6,667 nt of DNA, taken from Gemmatimonadota bacterium (lineage in GTDB: Bacteria; Gemmatimonadota; Gemmatimonadetes; Gemmatimonadales; Gemmatimonadaceae). The stretch is from the NCBI GenBank assembly GCA_003142495.1, contig PLMM01000042.1, forward strand, positions 1 to 6,667, read 5' to 3'. Shown here in pieces: positions 1-6,279 of the stretch; the first letter of the stretch is position 1, and every line of letters starts with the position of its first letter. The notes under the pieces were generated by a model, which searched no databases, was not told where the DNA came from, and saw only the letters and a program-made list of their open reading frames with translations. The position numbers and the translations under genes were made by a program.

Positions 1-87
1 GGCCCGGGCAAGATGCTGCGGCGAATGCTGGAGGCAGGCACCTTGGCAAGCCTGGTCTTCCATGGCCCGCCCGGCAGCGGCAAGACG
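1..87 (+). other. RarA/MgsA-like segment fused to ComM at the Walker A motif (apparent chimeric junction)
   Basis: Bases 1-63 encode a segment of the form GPGK-x-LRR-x-LE-x-G-x-L-x-SLVF. This is the layout of RarA (MgsA) just before its Walker A; E. coli RarA has a GK-x-L-x-RAIEAG-x-L-x-SMILWGPPGTGKT arrangement. Bases 64-87 encode the shared GPPGSGKT, and from base 88 the protein is ComM. The reading frame is kept. A 24-nt P-loop sequence common to two AAA+ genes of the same genome could produce such a join either by assembly error or by real recombination. Only about 20 RarA-like residues are visible. Confidence 0.6.
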
Positions 88-942
88 ATGCTCGCGCGGC
101 GGCTGCCGAGCATTCTCCCGGCGCTCACCGAGGGCGAGGCGCTCGACGTCACGGCGATTCATTCCGTGGCCGGCGTGCTCGCGCCGGGAGATCCGCGCGT
201 GGTCGCGCGACCGTTTCGCGCTCCGCACCACACGATCTCGGACGCGGGGCTGATCGGTGGCGGGAATCCGCCGCGCCCGGGAGAGGTGAGCCTCGCACAC
301 CATGGCATTCTCTTTCTCGACGAGCTGCTGGAGTTCCGCAGGCACGTCGTCGAGTCGCTGCGCCAGCCGATGGAGGACGGGCGCGTCGTGATCGCGCGCG
401 CGGCGCTTGCGATCGCCTTCCCGGCGCGCTTCACGCTGGTCGGTGCGATGAATCCGTGTCCGTGCGGAAATGCCGGCGACGGCGCGCATGCGTGCATCTG
501 CGCCGCTTCGGACATTGCGAAGTATCGCGCGAGGCTCTCGGGGCCAATGCGCGATCGCGTCGACATGCACGTGCCGGTGGGCGCGGTCGCCCTCTCGGCG
601 CTCGCTGCGGGAGGTGATGGCGAGTGCTCGACCAGCATCCGCGCGCGCGTCGAGCTCGCGCGGGCGCGGCAGCTCGCGCGCTACGGCGACAGTGACGACG
701 TCGCGGTAAATGCGCACGTATCGGCGCGGCTGCTGCAGTCTCTCGGCGCGCTCACCGCTGAGGCGCGCGCACTGCTCACGAGCGCGGCGGAGCGGCTCGG
801 GCTCACCGCGCGCGGATATCATCGCGTGCTCCGCGTCGCACGCACCATCGCGGATCTCGATGCGTCGCGAGGCGTCGAGTCGGCGCACGTTGCGGAGGCG
901 CTGCGCTATCGGACTACGGGGGCGGCGCAGCTCTCGGACTAG
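1..942 (+). CDS. comM: ComM/YifB-family Mg-chelatase-like AAA+ ATPase, 5'-partial, with an atypical N-terminal junction
   Basis: The frame is open from base 1 and ends at TAG 940-942. Numbering from the ATG at base 13, I see Walker A GPPGSGKT (18-25), the family block RPFRAPHH (66-73), Walker B GILFLDE (98-104), the AMNPCPCG block (145-152) with a following CIC, the arginine-bearing SGPMRDRVD segment (176-184), and a helical C-terminal Mg_chelatase_C domain (about 208-300) with RVLRVARTIADLD. These identify ComM/YifB, a hexameric helicase that in naturally transformable bacteria drives branch migration during integration of incoming DNA. Full-length members are about 500 residues, with a Lon-S5-like domain of roughly 200 residues before Walker A. 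Here the residues before Walker A (GPGKMLRRMLEAGTLASLVF) do not resemble ComM, which usually reads like AAAGGHNLLLIGPPG; they resemble RarA/MgsA. The ComM part is certain, but whether this is one genuine gene is not. The ATG at 13 is internal, not a start. Confidence 0.85.
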   Translation, partial: GPGKMLRRMLEAGTLASLVFHGPPGSGKTMLARRLPSILPALTEGEALDVTAIHSVAGVLAPGDPRVVARPFRAPHHTISDAGLIGGGNPPRPGEVSLAHHGILFLDELLEFRRHVVESLRQPMEDGRVVIARAALAIAFPARFTLVGAMNPCPCGNAGDGAHACICAASDIAKYRARLSGPMRDRVDMHVPVGAVALSALAAGGDGECSTSIRARVELARARQLARYGDSDDVAVNAHVSARLLQSLGALTAEARALLTSAAERLGLTARGYHRVLRVARTIADLDASRGVESAHVAEALRYRTTGAAQLSD

Positions 943-959
943 CGGACGACTCCCGCTGG
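939..959 (+). terminator. Hairpin over the comM stop codon, possible weak terminator
   Basis: The 7-nt arms 939-945 and 953-959 pair (one T-G wobble) around a 7-nt loop, directly at the end of comM. No T-run follows, so it is not a standard intrinsic terminator. A second perfect 6-bp hairpin (1019-1024 with 1030-1035, 5-nt loop) lies further down in the 943-1186 gap. That gap otherwise shows no convincing gene or promoter. Confidence 0.25.
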
Positions 960-1186
960 AGACTCGGCCATTCAGCAATACAGCGTATCGCGAATCGATG
1001 ACAGTTCTCTCACAAGACTGGCTGTCCTGCAGCCAAGGCACTCTCCATACAGCCAGTGCGGTGGCGAGTGACTTTGCGCTCAGGCTTCCGACGCGCCACA
1101 TTCGTGATCGCTGGCCGCGCGAAAATGCCGGATCCGCCGCGCCCGCCCCGCACATCGAAGCACGCATCCACCATACGGAGCATCGC

Positions 1187-2500
1187 ATGCCATCTCGCTT
1201 TCGCTCGTTCGCCGCCCTCGCGTTGGCACTCGCGCTCGCGCCCATCGCCAACGCCCAGGTGACGGTCGTGAAGGCCGGGAAGCTCGTCGACACCGACAAG
1301 GGCGTTGTCCTCTCGCATCAGATCATTCTCATCCGCGACGGGAAGATCGAGGATGTCGGTCCATCGGTGAGCATCCCGGCGGGAGCAAACGTCGTCGACC
1401 TCTCGAACATGACGGTCGTGCCGGGGCTCATCGACAGCCACACCCACGAGGCGGACGGCGTGCTCCCCGAGGACAACGGCGATCCGCGCGCCGTGCTCTT
1501 TCACACCTCGTCGGAGGCCCTGGCCTACACGGTCGAGAATGCGTACGTGACGCTCATGGCGGGCTTCACGACCGTGCGCGACCTCGGCACGTACCGCGCG
1601 CTCAACGATGTCGCGCTGCGCAACTCGATCAATCGCGGCGACATCCCCGGGCCGCGCATGTACGTCGCCGGCGCGTACATCACCATCACCGGCGGCGCCG
1701 GCGCGATGACCGGTGTGTCGCCTGACGTGCAGCTGCCGTGGGACATGCATTTCGGCGAGGCGAACAGCCCCGACGAGGTTCGTCAGAAGGTGCGTCTCCT
1801 CGTCGCGCAGGGCGTGAACGTGATCAAGGTGCTGTCGTCGGGCGCGGTGCTCACGCACGGCAGCAATACGAAGTCGCAGGAGTTCACGCCGGCCGAGCTT
1901 ACCGCCGCCGTCGAAGAGGCGCACTCGTTTGGCCTCAAGGTTGCCGCCCACGCGCACAGCGCCGAGGGGATCAAGAACGCGGTGCGCGCGGGCGTGGCTT
2001 CGATCGAGCACGGGACCTACATGGACGACGAGGGAATTCGCCTCATGAAAGAGCACGGCACCTTCTACTCGGCCACCCTCGACGTGCACGACTGCATCAC
2101 GAGCAAGCCGAACACGCCCGCGGATTTTCTCGAGCATAATAAAGGTATCGCCGACATTCACTACAACGCCTTCAAGAAGGCCGTGGCCGCCGGCCTGAAG
2201 ATCGCGTTCTCCACCGACGTGCCCGTGTGTCCCTACAAGGATGCCGGAAAGGAGTTCGCGTACATGGTGAAGTACGGGATGACGCCGATGCAGGCGATCC
2301 AGGCCGCAACGATCGGCGGCGCGGAGCTGATCGGCGTGCTCGACAAGGTCGGCTCGATCAAGAAGGGGAAGTTCGCCGACATGATCGCGGTGCAAGGCGA
2401 CCCGACGCAGAACGTGCGCCTGCTCGAGGACGTGAAGTTCGTGATGAAGGACGGCAAGGTGTTCAAGTCGTCGGACGCCGCGATTCCCGTGACCAATTGA
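1187..2500 (+). CDS. Secreted metal-dependent amidohydrolase (imidazolonepropionase/Xaa-Pro dipeptidase-like)
   Basis: The protein has 437 residues. The ATG at 1187 is preceded by GGAG at 1177-1180 with a 6-nt spacer. It opens a signal peptide: basic MPSRFR, a hydrophobic Ala/Leu core, and a likely signal peptidase I site after ANA (residue 23). The open frame extends upstream to about 710, but that part lies inside comM and is spurious. A small N-terminal beta domain (about 25-77) leads into VVPGLIDSHTH with metal ligands H85 and H87. Then come the candidate carboxylated lysine K214 (VIKVLSSGA), HAH (255-257), SIEHG with H275, and FSTD with D344 in the usual C-terminal catalytic Asp position. 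The end, GSIKKGKFADMIAVQGDP, is the typical return to the beta domain. This matches the amidohydrolase superfamily branch that hydrolyses dipeptides or cyclic amides in the periplasm. The exact substrate cannot be read from sequence. The gene stands alone; the next gene is convergent. Confidence 0.9.
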   Translation: MPSRFRSFAALALALALAPIANAQVTVVKAGKLVDTDKGVVLSHQIILIRDGKIEDVGPSVSIPAGANVVDLSNMTVVPGLIDSHTHEADGVLPEDNGDPRAVLFHTSSEALAYTVENAYVTLMAGFTTVRDLGTYRALNDVALRNSINRGDIPGPRMYVAGAYITITGGAGAMTGVSPDVQLPWDMHFGEANSPDEVRQKVRLLVAQGVNVIKVLSSGAVLTHGSNTKSQEFTPAELTAAVEEAHSFGLKVAAHAHSAEGIKNAVRAGVASIEHGTYMDDEGIRLMKEHGTFYSATLDVHDCITSKPNTPADFLEHNKGIADIHYNAFKKAVAAGLKIAFSTDVPVCPYKDAGKEFAYMVKYGMTPMQAIQAATIGGAELIGVLDKVGSIKKGKFADMIAVQGDPTQNVRLLEDVKFVMKDGKVFKSSDAAIPVTN

Positions 2501-2524
2501 TCTCGTGACGGATGGCACGCATCG

Positions 2525-3013
2525 CTAGAAGCCCGACACCACGCGCACGTCGGTCGACGCGCAGTTCGCGCCGTCCGTCTCCGCGCTGTCGGGCGGTAGG
2601 CATCCCTTCAACGTCGCGGTGCCAATAGCCACTCCCTTGAAGATGGCATTCAGCCTGAGTCGCCCGTGCGGTGGGAGATTCAGCGAATCATTCTCCGAGA
2701 AGAGAAGGTCGCTCCCCTGGCTCTGCAGCACCGAGGCGGCCGGCGTCACGGAGATCTCGAGTCCGTAGCCGATGGTGTTCGGAAAACCGAACGCGTGATG
2801 GAATGGCTCCGAGCCGGTGTTCTCGATCGTCCACTGCGCGGTGATGATGCTTCCCACCGGAACTGAAGCGGAGGATGCGATGACCGTCGAGGTCAGGTGC
2901 GCGGGCCCGGGGGCGCCCCCCGGATCCGTGCTCGACGAGCAGCCCGCAATCGAGAGGAGCGCCGCAGCGATGCGAATCGTGGTCCGTCGACCGTCGCGCG
3001 CCATCGGCTGCAT
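2525..3013 (-). CDS. Small putative lipoprotein with an Ig-like/BsuPI-like beta domain
   Basis: The product has 162 residues, with a short basic N-terminus, a hydrophobic segment (IRIAALLSIAGC region, residues 13-25) and a lipobox whose acylated cysteine would be C25, followed by a Ser/Gly/Pro linker. The mature part (about 40-160) is beta-strand-like. It contains QWTIENTGSEPF (60-71), where a strand is followed by an N-G turn, and a later LPPHGRLRLNAIFKG stretch (113-127), a layout seen in BsuPI-type and other Ig-like surface domains. That assignment is weak. Two cysteines near the end (C138, C151) could form a disulfide. The ATG at 3013 has GGAG four bases upstream; the ATG at 3004 (residue 4) is a possible alternative. 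The gene is convergent with the amidohydrolase (24-nt gap). Function unknown; an outer-membrane or periplasmic lipid anchor is the supported part. Confidence 0.75.
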   Translation of the reverse strand: MQPMARDGRRTTIRIAAALLSIAGCSSSTDPGGAPGPAHLTSTVIASSASVPVGSIITAQWTIENTGSEPFHHAFGFPNTIGYGLEISVTPAASVLQSQGSDLLFSENDSLNLPPHGRLRLNAIFKGVAIGTATLKGCLPPDSAETDGANCASTDVRVVSGF

Positions 3014-3050
3014 GCGTCTCCATCGATCAGGAGTGCGAAACGATGTCCAC

Positions 3051-3080
3051 AGTAATGACCCGATCGGCGGTCGCGGTCAA
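3051..3080 (-). promoter_or_regulatory. Candidate sigma70-type promoter for the lipoprotein gene
   Basis: Reading the minus strand, TTGACC (3080-3075) matches five of six -35 positions. It is followed after about 17-18 nt by CATTAC/ATTACT (3057-3051), a poor -10. It lies about 40 nt upstream of the lipoprotein start, in the 101-nt gap after the DUF486 gene. Judged by eye only. Confidence 0.3.
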
Positions 3081-3114
3081 CCACTGGTAACGCTTGCGAG
3101 CCGCGCCGCGCCCT

Positions 3115-3456
3115 CTACTTCCGAAAGATGAAAAACACCGCCCCCGCCACGCACAGCGCCGCCCACAGGTAGTTCAGCTTCACCGGCTCGCGCATGTACA
3201 GCGCAGCGAAAGGCACGAACACCGCGAGCGTGATCACCTCCTGCAAAATCTTGAGCTGTCCGAGGTCGAGTTGCGTGCTGCCGATCCGGTTCGCCGGGAC
3301 TTGCAGCGCATACTCGAACAGCGCGATTCCCCAGCTCACCAGAATCGCTACGTACAACGGCTTGTTGTGCAAATTCTTCAGGTGCGCGTACCACGCGAAT
3401 GTCATGAAGCAGTTCGAGGCCACGAGGAGCAGCGCCGTCTTGACGATCACTGGCAT
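3115..3456 (-). CDS. DUF486 family (DMT-superfamily-like) small integral membrane protein
   Basis: About 113 residues from the ATG at 3456. Four hydrophobic segments are visible: TALLLVASNCFMTFAWYAHL, PLYVAILVSWGIALFEYAL, ITLAVFVPFAALYM and LWAALCVAGAVFFIF. The blocks FMTFAWYAHLK, VSWGIALFEYALQVPANRIG, LKILQEVITL and EPVKLNY are characteristic of DUF486, a family of about 110-120-residue four-helix proteins distantly related to drug/metabolite transporters. The length is full. No transported substrate is established for the family. An in-frame GTG at 3468 would add four residues (MDIS) but has no purine-rich ribosome site upstream, whereas the ATG has a weak GGA seven bases away, so I chose the ATG. 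It is divergent from the JAMM-like gene and is followed after 101 nt by the lipoprotein gene in the same direction. Confidence 0.9.
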   Translation of the reverse strand: MPVIVKTALLLVASNCFMTFAWYAHLKNLHNKPLYVAILVSWGIALFEYALQVPANRIGSTQLDLGQLKILQEVITLAVFVPFAALYMREPVKLNYLWAALCVAGAVFFIFRK

Positions 3457-3501
3457 GGAGATGTCCACGGAAGGGTTTCAGAACGCATTCGCGGGAGCGG
3501 G

Positions 3502-3507
3502 TAATAT
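3502..3507 (+). promoter_or_regulatory. AT-rich TAATAT box in the divergent intergenic region
   Basis: TAATAT is the most AT-rich spot in the 106-nt gap between the DUF486 gene (minus) and the JAMM-like gene (plus), and it matches a -10 hexamer in five of six positions. The complement reads TATATT, so it could serve either direction. No good -35 sits at 16-18 nt on either strand. A TTGGCA on the minus strand (3540-3535) is about 26 nt away, which is too far. Confidence 0.25.
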
Positions 3508-3562
3508 ACGAGAGCAAGTCCCACGCAATCGCGTTGCCAAGTCGTCAGCTTCGGGGCCAGTC

Positions 3563-4147
3563 GTGCAGTCTCGCACTACCAGTCGCTTCGCCCGCGCCAC
3601 TCGCGCTCGCCACCTCGCTCTTCTCTCGTCGCTGGTATTCGTCGCCGCGGCCGCCGCCCGTCGCGCGCACGATCCTGTCATCATCATTGCCAACGCCGTT
3701 CGCGATTCGCTCAACAGCACGTGGTCAAAGGCGAATCTGCACTGGAACGAGATCGCCGATCAGAACATGCTCACCCAGGCACTCGGCACCGGCGGTCACC
3801 CCACGCAAAAGGAATATCTCGGCTGCCTGATCGGCGATGTGAGCGCCGACACCTTCCACGTGATCGGACTCGTACCCGCCCACGACATGAAGCGTTTCCA
3901 GTTCGCCGTCACCGGCAGCTGTGACAGCGTCGTCGGCGTGATCGGCACCTTCCACACGCATCCCTACCGCGCCGCACCGACGGGTGAGGCGCTCAAGGAG
4001 CCGGGGCTCTCCAAGCAGGACCTGACGACGTTCATGAGCGACACCGATCGTGCGCTCATTGTAATCTGGGACGTTGACTCGCTCGACGTCGCGCTCCGCT
4101 CCGGCGACGGACGCGTGGTGCACCCCGCGCTCCTCGTTCCGCGCTGA
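3563..4147 (+). CDS. Predicted exported JAMM/MPN (JAB1) metallopeptidase-like protein
   Basis: The frame is open from 3194, but upstream it lies antisense to the DUF486 gene. I place the start at GTG 3563, with GGGG six bases before it, because it gives 194 residues opening with a signal-peptide-like N-terminus: basic 1-17, then a hydrophobic LALLSSLVFVAAAAA core (18-32). The rest matches the JAMM fold. E84 in KEYLGCLIG is the conserved glutamate strand, HTHP gives zinc ligands H131 and H133, and S150-x-x-D153 supplies the Ser and Asp ligand. The spacing from the second His to the Ser is 16 residues, longer than the roughly 7-10 of classical H-x-H...S-x2-D motifs. All catalytic residues are present, so a zinc-dependent isopeptidase or peptidase is plausible; the substrate is unknown. 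Most JAMM enzymes are cytosolic, which makes an exported one unusual. larE starts 37 nt downstream on the same strand. The domain call is fairly secure; the start and export are less so. Confidence 0.7.
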   Translation: MQSRTTSRFARATRARHLALLSSLVFVAAAAARRAHDPVIIIANAVRDSLNSTWSKANLHWNEIADQNMLTQALGTGGHPTQKEYLGCLIGDVSADTFHVIGLVPAHDMKRFQFAVTGSCDSVVGVIGTFHTHPYRAAPTGEALKEPGLSKQDLTTFMSDTDRALIVIWDVDSLDVALRSGDGRVVHPALLVPR

Positions 4148-4184
4148 TACTTCCCCCGCTCCCCCTCACGGCTACGTTTCACTC

Positions 4185-5069
4185 ATGAGCTCACCCGCCC
4201 CCCTCGAGTTGCCGCACGCTGTCGCCAAGCGCGAGCGCGACCTCATCGAGTGGCTGCGGGCGCACGAATCGCTGCTCCTCGGCTTCAGCGGCGGTGTCGA
4301 CTCCGCCTACCTCGCCTGCGTCGCCATCGAGGCCGTGGGAGCCGAGCGCTTTCTCGCGGTGATCGGACGCAGCGCATCGTATCCGGCCGCGCAATGGCAG
4401 ACCGCGCGTAACGTCGCGGCTCGTGCGGGGATCGCCGTGCTCGAGGTCGACACCCACGAGATGGACGACCCGCGCTACGTCGCCAATCCCACAAATCGCT
4501 GCTACTTCTGCAAGTCGGAGCTCTGGCACGTGCTCGAGCGCGAGCGCGCGGAGCGCGGAATCGCGACGATCATCGACGGCACGAATGCCGATGATCTCTC
4601 CGATCATCGGCCAGGAAAGAAGGCCGCAACGGAGCAGGGGATTCGCTCGCCGCTCGCGGAGCTCGGCTTCACGAAGGCGGACATTCGCGAGCTCTCGCGC
4701 GCGCGCGGAATTCCGACGTGGTCGCAACCGTCGTCGCCCTGCCTCTCGTCGCGGCTGCCCTACGGCACGCCGGTCACCGTCACGCGCCTCTCCGCTGTGG
4801 AGCGCGCCGAGCGCGCGCTGCGTGCGCTCGGCGTCGCGGGCAATCTTCGCGTGCGCCATCACGGCGAAGTCGCGCGTGTCGAGATGGACCTCGCCGAGCT
4901 GGATCGCTGGGGCTCCGTGGAGCGCGCGTCGCTGCTCGCTAACGCCGTGCGCGCCGCTGGCTTTGCGCGCGTCGACATCGATCCGCGCGGCTTTCGCTCG
5001 GGATCGCTGAACGTGCTCGCCGGCGTCATCCCCGATCGCGGAGACAGTGCGCCTCTTTCTCGCTCTTGA
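4185..5069 (+). CDS. larE: LarE-type ATP-dependent sulfur transferase (PP-loop), three-cysteine variant
   Basis: The protein has 294 residues, the usual family length (about 270-290). Seen: PP-loop SGGVDS (35-40) for ATP, GRSASYP (61-67), NRCYFCKSEL with C106 and C109, DGTNADD (131-137), the SPCLSSRLPYG block with C186, and a C-terminal FRSGSLN (270-276). LarE adenylates a carboxylate of the pyridinium precursor made by LarB and inserts sulfur, giving the thioacid that LarC loads with nickel to form the nickel-pincer cofactor of lactate racemase and related enzymes. In Lactobacillus plantarum a single cysteine matching C186 is sacrificed. Homologues with an extra CxxC are reported to hold a [4Fe-4S] cluster and act catalytically; this protein has that pattern. 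The ATG at 4185 is chosen because homology begins just after it; no good ribosome site is visible. thpR starts within its last codons. No larB, larC or racemase is in the window. Confidence 0.92.
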   Translation: MSSPAPLELPHAVAKRERDLIEWLRAHESLLLGFSGGVDSAYLACVAIEAVGAERFLAVIGRSASYPAAQWQTARNVAARAGIAVLEVDTHEMDDPRYVANPTNRCYFCKSELWHVLERERAERGIATIIDGTNADDLSDHRPGKKAATEQGIRSPLAELGFTKADIRELSRARGIPTWSQPSSPCLSSRLPYGTPVTVTRLSAVERAERALRALGVAGNLRVRHHGEVARVEMDLAELDRWGSVERASLLANAVRAAGFARVDIDPRGFRSGSLNVLAGVIPDRGDSAPLSRS

Positions 5070-5610
5070 GCTGGGCGCGCGCGAGCGACGCGCGATCTGC
5101 CAGGCGATCGCACCGATGAAGAAGGCCGCTCCCGAAGCGAGCTGGATTCGGGAGGAGAATCTCCATCTGTCGATCAAGTTCTTCGGCGAGCTGCCGGATG
5201 CGGCACCCGCGGCGCTCGAGGAGATTCTCGCCGCCGTTGCAGCCGCGCAGCCGCCGCTGGACCTTCGCATCAGCGGGCTCGGCGCCTTCCCAAACCTTCG
5301 GGCGCCCCGCGTCGTATGGATGGGTGTGCAACACGATCCGAGGCTCGAGCTCATGCACCACGACATCGAGGCGACCTGCGCCGCGAACGGCTACGCGCTC
5401 GACGCGCGCGCCTTCCGCCCGCACATCACCCTCGCCCGCGTGCGCGACGAGATGCCGCTCGCCAATGCGCGCGCCCTTGCCGTCGCCGCGCGCGCTGTGG
5501 GGTACAAGGGCGTGCAGCAGGTGACGGCGCTCGCGCTGCTCGAGAGCACGCTGACGCCGGCCGGCCCGCGCTACACCAAGGTCGCGTCGATTCCACTCGG
5601 AGGTGGGTGA
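5047..5610 (+). CDS. thpR: RNA 2',3'-cyclic phosphodiesterase (2H phosphoesterase, 2'-5' RNA ligase family)
   Basis: The protein has 187 residues from GTG 5047; homology starts at once with MRLFLALEL, the family's usual opening. GGAG sits at 5040-5043, and the start overlaps the larE end by 23 nt in another frame, which suggests translational coupling. The two signature motifs are H40-L-S42 (HLSIKF) and H126-I-T128 (RPHITLAR). The superfamily motif is H-x-[ST]-x, so the serine in the first copy is acceptable. Between them lie SWIREENLHL, a GLGAFPNLRAPRVVWMGV stretch and the usual alpha/beta duplication. Such enzymes open 2',3'-cyclic phosphates to 2'-phosphates and in vitro join tRNA halves through 2'-5' bonds; they act in the cytoplasm on RNA ends. 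Length and motifs are complete. The in vivo role in bacteria is poorly defined. Confidence 0.93.
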   Translation: MRLFLALELGARERRAICQAIAPMKKAAPEASWIREENLHLSIKFFGELPDAAPAALEEILAAVAAAQPPLDLRISGLGAFPNLRAPRVVWMGVQHDPRLELMHHDIEATCAANGYALDARAFRPHITLARVRDEMPLANARALAVAARAVGYKGVQQVTALALLESTLTPAGPRYTKVASIPLGGG

Positions 5611-5613
5611 GCC

Positions 5614-6279
5614 ATGGGGGGATGCTTCAAGTCGATCGGATGTCTCGTGGTGGCGATCGCCATCGCCGCCGGCGCGTGGTTCACGCGCGAGTACTGGACG
5701 CCGTATCTGCACCGCATCACGCAACCTATCCCGGCCGCGCCCGCGCACGCCGCCGACCAGTGGCAGCCCGCCACACCCGCCGGCGCCGCGCGCGCCAGGG
5801 CGATCATCGACCGGCTTGGCTCGCGCAACGGCCCCGTGTATGGAAACGTCGAGGCCGGTGATCTGATCGCGTTCGTCTTCCAGCAGCTCTCGCATCAGCT
5901 TCCCGAATCCGCGCGCGACGTCGAGGCGATGGTGAGTGGCGATCAGCTCCTCGTGCGCTGCTCGATGAACCCGAGTGACCTCGGTGATCTCGCCCAGCTC
6001 GGACCGCTCTCGAAAGTGCTCGGCGATCGCGAGCCGGTGCAGTTCGGCGGCACGCTCGACATCGTGAAGCTGGGGCTCGCGGAGTATCGGGTGCAGACGT
6101 TCAAGATCCACGACTTCTCGATTCCGCATGCGATGATGCCGCGGCTGATCAAGAGCTACTCGAAGGGCGCGCGCCCCGCCGCCGTTGCCGACGATGCGCT
6201 GCCGCTGATCACGCCGGTGCACATCGGAGACGTGCGCATCAAGAACGGCGAGATCACTCTGTACAAGGTCGTGCGGTGA
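5614..6279 (+). CDS. Membrane-anchored protein of unknown function
   Basis: The protein has 221 residues. The ATG at 5614 has a strong GGAGGT at 5599-5604 (9-nt spacer) and follows the thpR stop by 3 nt. One hydrophobic segment (about residues 8-23, IGCLVVAIAIAAGAWF) comes right after a short Lys-bearing N-terminus and looks like an uncleaved signal anchor. C4 and C10 lie at or before its start, which is not a normal lipobox position. A Pro/Ala-rich linker (about 38-57) leads to an extracytoplasmic domain of about 160 residues with alternating strands and amphipathic helices. Its motifs include NVEAGDLIAFVFQQL (78-92), GGTLDIVKLGLAEYRVQTFKI (145-165) and HIGDVRIKNGEITLYK (203-218). I recognise no known family; the repeated beta-rich layout is loosely like lipid-binding or DUF2993-type domains, but I would not assign it. 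The next gene, a response regulator, starts inside its stop codon. Confidence 0.8.
   Translation: MGGCFKSIGCLVVAIAIAAGAWFTREYWTPYLHRITQPIPAAPAHAADQWQPATPAGAARARAIIDRLGSRNGPVYGNVEAGDLIAFVFQQLSHQLPESARDVEAMVSGDQLLVRCSMNPSDLGDLAQLGPLSKVLGDREPVQFGGTLDIVKLGLAEYRVQTFKIHDFSIPHAMMPRLIKSYSKGARPAAVADDALPLITPVHIGDVRIKNGEITLYKVVR

Noticed and set aside
710..1186. Upstream extension of the amidohydrolase frame
   Set aside because: It runs through comM in the wrong frame and is Arg/Ser-rich. The ATG at 1187 has a ribosome site and starts a signal peptide.
1070..1186. Promoter for the amidohydrolase
   Set aside because: TTGCGC-like and CATTCG-like pieces are present, but neither the hexamers nor the spacing is good enough to call.
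1010..2518. 502-codon open frame on the minus strand opposite the amidohydrolase
   Set aside because: The product is rich in Arg/His/Val with no domain, and it mirrors a clear signal-peptide-bearing enzyme on the plus strand. It is a GC-rich antisense shadow.
2501..2524. Possible shared terminator between the convergent amidohydrolase and lipoprotein genes
   Set aside because: I found no stem-loop with a T-run in this 24-nt gap.
3194..3562. Upstream extension of the JAMM-like frame
   Set aside because: It is antisense to the DUF486 gene, lacks a domain and would bury the signal-peptide-like segment inside the protein.
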